Assembly: GCA_013817555.1 (NCBI GenBank)
Contig: JACDCN010000068.1
Span: 1 to 9,289 of the forward strand
Length of the DNA: 9,289 nucleotides
Origin: Actinomycetota bacterium
Lineage (GTDB): Bacteria > Actinomycetota > Thermoleophilia > Gaiellales > Gaiellaceae
Direction: 5' to 3'
Shown here: piece by piece, positions 1 through 5,149 of the stretch
How positions within the stretch are numbered: the first letter of the stretch is position 1
Layout: every line of letters starts with the position of its first letter
Program-made: the position numbers and the translations under genes
The notes under the pieces: model-generated
Seen by the model: only the letters and a program-made list of their open reading frames with translations
What the model was told of the DNA's origin: nothing
Databases searched by the model: none

Positions 1-130
1 CGCGCCCTCCGCAAACCGAGTCGAGGTCGACGCCCAAACGTCGCGCTGCTTCGAGCACCGTCGTCCCGTGCTCGAACTGGCCGCGGCGGCCCGATGGAGC
101 GAAGACGACGAGAGATTCGGGCTCGCTCAC
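1..130 (-). CDS. Corrinoid-protein reactivating ATPase (RACo/RamA-like, DUF4445), N-terminal fragment
   Basis: Only the first 43 residues are present; the gene runs off the left edge. Translation from the GTG at 130 begins MSEPESLVVFAPSGRRGQFE and reaches a Val-Cys-Gly-Gly-Arg segment at residues 39-43. That layout matches the N-terminal plant-type [2Fe-2S] ferredoxin domain of the family, where the cysteine opens the cluster-binding loop; the remaining cysteines would lie beyond the edge. Known members couple ATP hydrolysis by a C-terminal ASKHA domain to reduction of inactive cob(II)alamin to cob(I)alamin on corrinoid proteins. The start overlaps the stop of the methyltransferase gene by 4 nt (GTGA), and a good Shine-Dalgarno lies upstream. 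The neighbouring corrinoid protein is the obvious client. The ferredoxin domain is clear; the ASKHA part is inferred from context and cannot be seen. A free-standing ferredoxin is the alternative. Confidence 0.8.
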   Translation of the reverse strand, partial: MSEPESLVVFAPSGRRGQFEHGTTVLEAARRLGVDLDSVCGGR

Positions 131-1032
131 GCCGGCGCTCTCCTCCTGCCCTCGCGACCGCCGCGTCGGCCTCGTTGGGCGGCGCCCGGAGTGTCCCCCT
201 GCCCGGCGATCCACGTGGCGCAATGCGCGTCGTTTCCCATCATCACGTCGGCCGCCTTGATCGCGCTGCGTACTTCCTCGTGCAGGGGGCTCGTGATCGC
301 GGAGGTGAGACCGGAGGCGATGGCCATCGGCAGGAAGGCCGCGTTCAACCCGTGTCGGTTCGGAAGGCCGAAGCTGATGTTGGAAGCGCCGCATGTCGAG
401 TTCACGCCGAGCTCCTCGCGGAGCCGGCGGACCAGCCGGAAGACCTGCCGACCCGCGCTCCCGATCGCGCCGATCGGCATCACGAGCGGGTCGATAAGGA
501 TGTCCTCCTTCGGGATCCCGTGCTCGGCGGCTCGCTCGACGATCTTGCGCGCGATCTCGAAGCGCTCGTCCGGGTCCTCGGAGATGCCGTTCTCGTCGTT
601 CGTGATGGCGACGACAGCCGCGCCGTGGCGGGCGACCAGCGGGAGCACGCTCTCGAGCCGCTCCTCCTCACCTGTGACGGAGTTCACGAGCGCCTTGCCC
701 TCGTACACGCCGAGCCCGGCCTCGAGCGCATCGACGATCGACGAGTCGATGCAGAGGGGGACGTCGGTGACGGACTGGACGAGCTGAATCGCCTCGGCGA
801 GGATCGCCGGCTCGTCGGCGAGCGGGATCCCCGCGTTGACGTCGAGCATGTGCGCGCCGGCCTCGACCTGCGCGATCGCGTCCGAGACGACGGTGTCGAA
901 GTTGCCGTTTCGCATCTCCTCCGCGAGCTTCGAGCGCCCCGTGGGGTTGATGCGCTCACCGATGATCACGAACGGCCGCTCGAATCCGATCACGACCTCG
1001 CGCGTGGACGAGCTCAGCACCGTCTCCGTCAC
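127..1032 (-). CDS. Methylcorrinoid:tetrahydrofolate methyltransferase (MtgA/AcsE-type, pterin-binding TIM barrel)
   Basis: A 301-residue cytoplasmic protein with the pterin-binding fold shared by AcsE, MtgA and the folate domain of MetH. Visible landmarks are IGERINPTGR (24-33), LDVNAG (63-68, Asp64), CIDSS (94-98), NSVTG (117-121, Asn117), ILIDPL (178-183, Asp181) and SNISFGLPNR (217-226, Asn218). These correspond to the aspartates and asparagines that bind the pterin ring in characterised family members. The expected reaction moves a methyl group between the methylated corrinoid protein and tetrahydrofolate; here it probably drains methyls from substrate demethylation into the folate pool. 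The frame is open upstream to 1176, but GTG 1032 is chosen because AAAGGAG lies 5 nt before it, the homologous region starts there, and it overlaps the upstream stop by 4 nt (GTGA). The C-terminus (about 280-301) is a Gly/Arg-rich tail of unknown role. Family is sure; MtgA versus another subgroup is open. Confidence 0.9.
   Translation of the reverse strand: MTETVLSSSTREVVIGFERPFVIIGERINPTGRSKLAEEMRNGNFDTVVSDAIAQVEAGAHMLDVNAGIPLADEPAILAEAIQLVQSVTDVPLCIDSSIVDALEAGLGVYEGKALVNSVTGEEERLESVLPLVARHGAAVVAITNDENGISEDPDERFEIARKIVERAAEHGIPKEDILIDPLVMPIGAIGSAGRQVFRLVRRLREELGVNSTCGASNISFGLPNRHGLNAAFLPMAIASGLTSAITSPLHEEVRSAIKAADVMMGNDAHCATWIAGQGDTPGAAQRGRRGGREGRRRAPA
140..147 (-). promoter_or_regulatory. 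Ribosome binding site for the reactivase gene
   Basis: On the minus strand AGGAGGAG precedes the GTG at 130. The nearest AGGAG is 9 nt from the start and the full AGGAGG is 11 nt away. It lies inside the 3' end of the methyltransferase gene and fixes the GTG as the start of the truncated frame. Confidence 0.6.
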
Positions 1033-1340
1033 TCCGTCTCCTTTCCGTCCGCAAGACCGCCCTGCCGGGCAAGCGTTGCCAGTTGGTCGTCGCCGAAGGC
1101 CTGCTCGAGCTTTGCCGCCTCCCCGGCGACCTCGGCCTCCAGGTCGTCTCCGCACGCGCGAGTCTCCCGCCGCCACTCCTCGAGATAGCCCTCCGAGTCG
1201 AAGAGGCCGGCGCTCATTGCCGCGGCGTCGATCGCCTCCTGGAAGCGTTCACCCAACTGCGCCCGCGCCGACGTGCGTCCCGCCTTCGCCGTCACCTGGG
1301 CCGGAATCTCACGCCACCAGATGACCGTGAGCTCACCCAT
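1029..1340 (-). CDS. Small 'virulence factor' family protein (PF13769-type), function unknown
   Basis: A 103-residue soluble protein with no signal peptide or membrane segment. It opens with a short beta-like stretch holding a Trp-Trp-Arg-Glu-Ile-Pro motif (8-13), then a basic segment (about 19-32) and helices including EEWRRE (54-59). I recognise this as the small domain Pfam calls 'Virulence_fact'; the name is historical and says nothing reliable about role. The ATG at 1340 overlaps the end of the DUF1638 gene by 8 nt, and its stop overlaps the methyltransferase GTG by 4 nt, so it is probably translated in step with both. A place between corrinoid-system genes suggests an accessory task, such as partner binding or assembly of the corrinoid methyl-transfer complex, but this is inference. 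There is a single cysteine (residue 63) and no recognisable catalytic motif. Confidence 0.75.
   Translation of the reverse strand: MGELTVIWWREIPAQVTAKAGRTSARAQLGERFQEAIDAAAMSAGLFDSEGYLEEWRRETRACGDDLEAEVAGEAAKLEQAFGDDQLATLARQGGLADGKETE
1038..1044 (-). promoter_or_regulatory. Ribosome binding site deciding the methyltransferase start
   Basis: AAAGGAG on the minus strand, 5 nt before the GTG at 1032, within the last codons of the upstream gene. It supports GTG 1032 over the in-frame codon at 1176, which would add 48 low-complexity Arg/Gly-rich residues read out of frame across the neighbouring gene. Confidence 0.7.
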
Positions 1341-1974
1341 CGACGAACCGCTGGAGCGAGGGCAGGAGCTCGCCGTAGCCCGTGCGGCGCTGCTCGAAGG
1401 CGACGCCGAGGTAGTCGGCAGCCTTGCGCGCGCGCTCGGCGAGAGCAGGATCGTCGGTCTGCGCGAGATAGACGAGACGCTTGTAGTTCCCGAAGATCTG
1501 CGGCTTGAGCTCGGGGTGAAGGTCGAGCTTGAGGCTCTTCACAACGAGCGAGTCGAAGTGCCGCGCAAGGAAGTCTGTGAGATAGAACGTCGCGGGCTCG
1601 TCGTCGTGCATCGCCAGCCAAGCGTCGTTCCCGGCGAAGAAGCCGTAGCAGTGAGCGCCGGCCAGCCGCTCGACCCCGTGCGCGTCGAGAACCTTGTCGA
1701 GCTCTCCCGCGGTGCCGCAGTCGGCGTACGCGACGAAGACCCTCTCGTACTTGCCTTCGAGCTCGCGGAGCTTCGCGTCGACAGCCGGGGCGATCTTCGC
1801 GGGGGTCGAATGGAGCTTTCCGGGGAGGCAGCGCACGGTGACGTGCGTCCAGCCGTTCAGCTCGATGACCGCGAGCACCTCGCGGGCGATGGCACCGCAC
1901 GCGAGAACGAGCACCTCGGGCCTCTCGGCCTCGAACGTGTGCTCGTCGTCAAGAAGCTGTGGCAGCGGCTGCAC
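1333..1974 (-). CDS. DUF1638 family protein, cysteine-containing, corrinoid-operon accessory
   Basis: I recognise the DUF1638 pattern: a first strand ending ACGAIARE (25-32), then YADCGTAG (83-90), HCYGFFAG (108-115) and GNYKRLVYLAQ (162-172). No enzymatic function is established for the family as far as I know. Cysteines at 26, 49, 86 and 109, with His108 beside the last, could form a metal or corrinoid-related site; this is speculation. No membrane segments or signal peptide. It follows the corrinoid-protein gene and overlaps the next gene by 8 nt, so it is probably co-translated with the methyl-transfer system. The start is uncertain. GTG 1974 (213 residues) is used because codons between 1950 and 1914 look coding (third positions almost all G/C), although no Shine-Dalgarno is visible and the frame overlaps the upstream gene by 26 nt. 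GTG 1914, with GAGAGG 6 nt before it, would give 193 residues. ATG 2037 is less likely. Confidence 0.8.
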   Translation of the reverse strand: MQPLPQLLDDEHTFEAERPEVLVLACGAIAREVLAVIELNGWTHVTVRCLPGKLHSTPAKIAPAVDAKLRELEGKYERVFVAYADCGTAGELDKVLDAHGVERLAGAHCYGFFAGNDAWLAMHDDEPATFYLTDFLARHFDSLVVKSLKLDLHPELKPQIFGNYKRLVYLAQTDDPALAERARKAADYLGVAFEQRRTGYGELLPSLQRFVDG

Positions 1975-2650
1975 GTCGTGCGAGCACCAGGGCTTGGGCG
2001 GTTTCGGCGGCGACGGCCGCGTCGCGGCAGTACGCATCCGCGCCGACCGCCTTGCCGAACTCCTCGTTGAGCGGCGCTCCCCCGACGAGGACGATCTGGT
2101 CGTCGCGAATTCCCTTCTCCTCGAGCGCTTGGATGACGACCTTCATGTACGGCATCGTCGTCGTCAGCAGGGCCGACATGCCGAGGATGTCCGGCTTGTG
2201 CTCCTCGAGCGCCTCGAGGTAGGCCTCGACCGGGTTGTTGATCCCGAGGTCGACGACCTCGAATCCCGCTCCCTCGAGCATCATCCCGACGAGGTTCTTG
2301 CCGATGTCGTGGATGTCGCCTTTGACTGTCCCGATGACGACGGTGCCCATGCGCTCGGCCCCGGTCTCGGCGAGCAGCGGACGGAGAATCGCCATCCCGC
2401 CCTTCATCGCGTTGGCGGCGAGGAGCACCTCGGGGACGAAGAGAATCCCGTCGCGGAAGTCGATGCCGACGATGCGCATGCCCTCGACGAGCGCCTCGTT
2501 CAGGACCTTGTCGGCTCCCCAGTTCCGCTCGAGGAGGATGTTCGTGCCTTCGAGGATCTCAGCGGCGAGCCCGTCGTAGAGGTCGTCGTGCATCTGCGCG
2601 ACGAGCTCGTCGTCTGGCAATGCTTCGAGGTCGACCTCGTCTGTGCTCAT
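1949..2650 (-). CDS. Corrinoid (B12-binding) methyl-carrier protein, MtbC/MtgC-like
   Basis: A 233-residue cytoplasmic carrier with the two domains usual for methyltransferase cognate corrinoid proteins. An N-terminal helical cap (about 20-95) is followed by a Rossmann-like cobalamin domain (about 100-215). The signature GDIHDIGKN (111-119) supplies His114, the lower axial cobalt ligand of the DxHxxG motif; SALLTTTM (159-166) and VGGAPL (189-194) are the other cofactor-contact loops. In known systems the protein takes a methyl from a substrate-specific methyltransferase and hands it to an MtgA-type enzyme. ATG 2650 is preferred to ATG 2698 because the extra 16 residues would be encoded by the promoter and operator region. 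Only a weak GAGG lies 2 nt upstream. It is the first gene of the leftward operon, divergent from the IclR-type gene. The substrate cannot be deduced from the carrier. Confidence 0.92.
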   Translation of the reverse strand: MSTDEVDLEALPDDELVAQMHDDLYDGLAAEILEGTNILLERNWGADKVLNEALVEGMRIVGIDFRDGILFVPEVLLAANAMKGGMAILRPLLAETGAERMGTVVIGTVKGDIHDIGKNLVGMMLEGAGFEVVDLGINNPVEAYLEALEEHKPDILGMSALLTTTMPYMKVVIQALEEKGIRDDQIVLVGGAPLNEEFGKAVGADAYCRDAAVAAETAQALVLARRAAAATAS

Positions 2651-2660
2651 GGCCTCAGGT

Positions 2661-2679
2661 TGTTCCGCATCGTGGAACA
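2661..2679. promoter_or_regulatory. Palindromic operator candidate, TGTTCC-N7-GGAACA
   Basis: A perfect inverted repeat with 6-nt arms (2661-2666 and 2674-2679) and a 7-nt centre lies between the divergent corrinoid operon and the IclR-type gene. Several IclR-family regulators bind palindromes with TGGAA/TTCCA-like arms, so this is the natural target of the adjacent regulator. It sits just downstream of the predicted leftward transcription start and overlaps the weak predicted -35 of the rightward promoter, so binding could affect both directions. The octamer GTTCCGCA (2662-2669) recurs exactly at 2716-2723, 54 bp away, and TGAAACATTG (2691-2700) resembles TGGAACAGTG (2673-2682) at 8 of 10 positions. 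Binding is inferred. Confidence 0.55.
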
Positions 2680-2691
2680 GTGCTGTATCAT
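2663..2691 (+). promoter_or_regulatory. Possible rightward promoter of the IclR-type gene
   Basis: TATCAT (2686-2691) is a fair -10 box. With 17-nt spacing the -35 would be TTCCGC (2663-2668), a poor match that lies inside the palindrome, as expected for an autoregulated gene. Transcription would begin near 2698, about 25 nt before the ATG. Weak evidence. Confidence 0.3.
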
Positions 2692-2696
2692 GAAAC

Positions 2697-2724
2697 ATTG
2701 TACCCCAGTCAGGCGGTTCCGCAA
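2697..2724 (-). promoter_or_regulatory. Predicted leftward promoter of the corrinoid operon
   Basis: On the minus strand TTGCGG (2724-2719) and TACAAT (2702-2697) are separated by 16 nt, a reasonable sigma-70-type pair. Transcription would start near 2690, giving a leader of about 40 nt before the ATG at 2650 and excluding the ATG at 2698 as a start. The -35 overlaps the regulator's start codon. Predicted by eye only. Confidence 0.45.
2711..2716 (+). promoter_or_regulatory. Ribosome binding site of the IclR-type gene
   Basis: AGGCGG, one mismatch from AGGAGG, ends 7 nt before the ATG at 2724. It supports that ATG as the start; the protein then begins directly at the helix leading into the winged-helix domain. 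Confidence 0.5.
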
Positions 2725-3482
2725 TGGTGCAGTCCGTCGAGCGTGCATTCGCGATCCTCGACGCCGTGGCTCAGCGCCCGGCGGGAGTCACCGCGCTCGC
2801 CGACCGTCTCGACCTCCCGAAGAGCACAGTTTCGCGGCTGCTGAGCTCGCTCGAGCAGGTGGGCGCCGTCGAGCGCTTCGACGGGAGACGTTGGCGCGTT
2901 GGCCCGTCGGTGGAGGCCTTCGCGCGGACGGTGCCGCCGGAGCGCAGTCTCGCCGCATTGGCGCAGTCGATGCTCGCGGATCTCGTCCGCTCGGTCGGCG
3001 AAGACGCCGGGCTCGGCGTCCCGGACGGGTACGAGGTTCTCTACATCGACCAGGTGGAGTGCGACCACCCGGTTCAGGTGCGCGACTGGACCGGGACGCG
3101 GGCGCCCATGCACGCCGTTCCGTCGGGGCTCGTCTTCATGGCGGACTGGCCCGAGGACGCGGTCGACGCCTACGTCGCCCGCGGCCTCGCAGCGCTGACG
3201 CCTCAGACGGTCGTCGATCCAAAGCAGATTCGCAAGCGGCTGGAAGATGTTCGCCGTACTGGGTATGCATGGGGGCGCGAGGAGTTCGTCGCCGGGATCA
3301 ACTCGGTCGCAGCTCCAGTACGTGACGCTCACGGTCATGCGCTGGCCGCGATTCATGCCCACGGGCCGTCGTATCGCTTCCCTGCTGGGGGCGTCGAGAG
3401 GCGTGTGACGGAGGCGGTCGTTGCGGCCGCGCGCGCGGTCAGCCGTCAGCTCGTCCGCGACGAACGGGGTTCCGGACTCTGA
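2724..3482 (+). CDS. IclR-family transcriptional regulator
   Basis: A 252-residue DNA-binding protein of usual IclR length. Residues 1-60 form the winged helix-turn-helix; the segment GVTALADRLDLPKSTVSRLL (21-40) contains the recognition helix, and the wing follows through RWRVG (56-60). Residues about 75-245 form the effector-binding domain, with the conserved stretch GINSVAAPVRDAHG (191-204) and HGPSYRFP (213-220). It is the only plus-strand gene. It diverges from the corrinoid operon across a 73-bp control region and converges on the GMC dehydrogenase gene, overlapping its 3' end by 37 bp. This position suggests control of the leftward demethylation operon and perhaps of itself; control of the ETF operon cannot be judged because its promoter lies beyond the right edge. 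The effector is unknown; choline, betaine or a demethylated product would be logical guesses. Confidence 0.93.
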   Translation: MVQSVERAFAILDAVAQRPAGVTALADRLDLPKSTVSRLLSSLEQVGAVERFDGRRWRVGPSVEAFARTVPPERSLAALAQSMLADLVRSVGEDAGLGVPDGYEVLYIDQVECDHPVQVRDWTGTRAPMHAVPSGLVFMADWPEDAVDAYVARGLAALTPQTVVDPKQIRKRLEDVRRTGYAWGREEFVAGINSVAAPVRDAHGHALAAIHAHGPSYRFPAGGVERRVTEAVVAAARAVSRQLVRDERGSGL

Positions 3483-5149
3483 CTCTCCTCAGAGGCCGAC
3501 ACCGTCGCACGGTGGCGGTAGAAGTCGACCTTGCGGGGAAGCATCGGGGTGGCCCCGCGGATGAGATCCGCCGCCTTCTCGGCGATCATCATCACCGGCG
3601 CGTAGATGTTCGCGTTCGTGACGTGGGGCATCACGGAGGCGTCGACGACACGGAGTCCCTCGAGTCCGTGCACGCGCATCGTCGAGGGATCTACGACGGA
3701 CATGTCGTCCACGCCCATCCGGCAGGTGCACGAAGGATGGAGCGCGGTCTCCGCATCCCGCGCGACCCAGTCCAGGATCTGCTCGTCCGTCTGAACCTCA
3801 GGGCCCGGTGAGATCTCGCCCGCGTCCAGCTCCGAAAAGGCCGACTGGCCAAGGATGTGGCGCGCGCACCGGACCGCCTCGACCCACTCGCGACGGTCCT
3901 GCTCGGTCGAGAGGTAGTTGAAGCGGAGCGCGGGGTGCACGTGCGCGTTCGGCGACGTGATCTTCACGGAGCCGCGCGCGTCAGAGTTCATCGGCCCCAC
4001 GTGCACCTGGTAGCCGTGGCCGCCCGCGGGCTGCGTCCCGTCGTAGCGGATCGCCAGCGGAAGGAAGTGAAACATGAGGTTCGGGTACGCGACGTCGTCG
4101 TTCGAGCGGATGAAGCCGCCCGCCTCGAAGTGGTTGGTGGCGCCCGGGCCGCGCCGGAAGAAGAGCCACTCGAACCCGACTCGGGGGCGGTTCCACCACT
4201 TCATCGCCGGCGCGACCGAGATCGGCTTCGTGCACGCGTGCTGGACGTACACCTCGAGGTGATCCTGCAAGTTCTCGCCGACGCCGGGGAGCTCGTGGAC
4301 GACCTCGACTCCGACCGAGCGGAGATGATCCGGGTCACCGACCCCGGAGAGCTGGAGAACCTGCGGCGAGTTGATCGCCCCCCCGCAGAGGATCACCTCC
4401 TCGGCGTACGCCCGCTCGAATCCGCCTGCTTTCACGTACTCGACGCCGACCGCACGCGTGCCTTCGAAGAGCACGCGCGTGACCAGCGCGCGGCACGTGA
4501 CGTCGAAGTTCGGGCGCTCCCGAACGGGATGCAGATAGGCACGCGCCGCGCTCAGTCGCCTCCCGCGATGGACATTGCGGTCGAAGCGCGCGAACCCCTC
4601 CTGGCGCTGGCCGTTCACGTCAGCGGTCAGCGGATGGCCCGCTTGCTGCACCGCCTCGAAGAACGCGGCGAAGAGCGGATTCGTAGCCGGGCCGCGCTCG
4701 ACGACGAGCGGCCCGCCGTCTCCGCGGTACTCGTTCGCACCCTCGAGCGAGCGCTCCATGCGCTTGAAGTAGGGGAGGCAGTGCGCGTAGCCCCACTGCT
4801 CGAGCCCCGGCTCGGCTCCCCATTTTTCGAAGTCGAGCGGGTTCCCGCGCTGGAAGATCATCCCGTTGATCGAGCTCGACCCGCCGAGAACCTTTCCGCG
4901 CGCGTGCGCGATCCGGCGGCCGTCCATGAAAGGCTCGGGCTCCGACTCGTAGCGCCAGTCGTAGCGCCGCGACCCAATGGGGAAGGAGAGTGCCGCGGGC
5001 ATGTGGATGTAGACATCCCAGAGCGAGTCCGGCCGCCCAGCCTCGAGGACGAGCACGTTGTTCGACGGATCGGCGCTCAGCCGGTTCGCGAGCACGCAGC
5101 CGGCCGAGCCGCCGCCGACGATCACGTAGTCGTACAACCGGTCAGTCAT
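3446..5149 (-). CDS. betA: GMC-family FAD dehydrogenase, probably choline dehydrogenase (BetA-like)
   Basis: A 567-residue flavoprotein close to the usual BetA length of about 560. It has the dinucleotide-binding GGGSAG (12-17) with Glu36, the first GMC signature at 84-102 (ARGKVLGGSSSIN region) and the second, GAINSPQVLQLSGVG (257-271). The active-site stretch LHPSCTCRMG (470-479) places the catalytic His at 471, and Asn514 in TNANIYAP is the likely partner residue. The HPSCTC form is typical of bacterial choline dehydrogenases, which oxidise choline to betaine aldehyde with electrons passing to the respiratory chain. No betaine aldehyde dehydrogenase is in view. ATG 5149 is chosen because the FAD fold starts at once and the codon overlaps the upstream stop (ATGA); the frame is open to 5338 but that would only add a basic, low-complexity leader. 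The last 30 or so residues are a Ser/Arg-rich tail beyond the normal BetA end. Another alcohol-oxidising GMC enzyme is the alternative. Confidence 0.85.
   Translation of the reverse strand: MTDRLYDYVIVGGGSAGCVLANRLSADPSNNVLVLEAGRPDSLWDVYIHMPAALSFPIGSRRYDWRYESEPEPFMDGRRIAHARGKVLGGSSSINGMIFQRGNPLDFEKWGAEPGLEQWGYAHCLPYFKRMERSLEGANEYRGDGGPLVVERGPATNPLFAAFFEAVQQAGHPLTADVNGQRQEGFARFDRNVHRGRRLSAARAYLHPVRERPNFDVTCRALVTRVLFEGTRAVGVEYVKAGGFERAYAEEVILCGGAINSPQVLQLSGVGDPDHLRSVGVEVVHELPGVGENLQDHLEVYVQHACTKPISVAPAMKWWNRPRVGFEWLFFRRGPGATNHFEAGGFIRSNDDVAYPNLMFHFLPLAIRYDGTQPAGGHGYQVHVGPMNSDARGSVKITSPNAHVHPALRFNYLSTEQDRREWVEAVRCARHILGQSAFSELDAGEISPGPEVQTDEQILDWVARDAETALHPSCTCRMGVDDMSVVDPSTMRVHGLEGLRVVDASVMPHVTNANIYAPVMMIAEKAADLIRGATPMLPRKVDFYRHRATVSASEESQSPEPRSSRTS

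Noticed and set aside
1033..1176. A 48-residue N-terminal extension of the tetrahydrofolate methyltransferase
   Set aside because: Arg/Gly-rich nonsense overlapping the PF13769-type gene; a strong ribosome binding site and GTGA overlap place the start at 1032.
2651..2698. Start of the corrinoid protein at ATG 2698
   Set aside because: The extra 16 residues would be encoded by the operator and -10 region, and the predicted transcript begins downstream of that codon.
1694..3325. A 543-codon plus-strand open frame across the corrinoid gene, the control region and iclR
   Set aside because: It runs antisense to real genes and out of frame with the regulator, crosses the promoter region, and has no family pattern.
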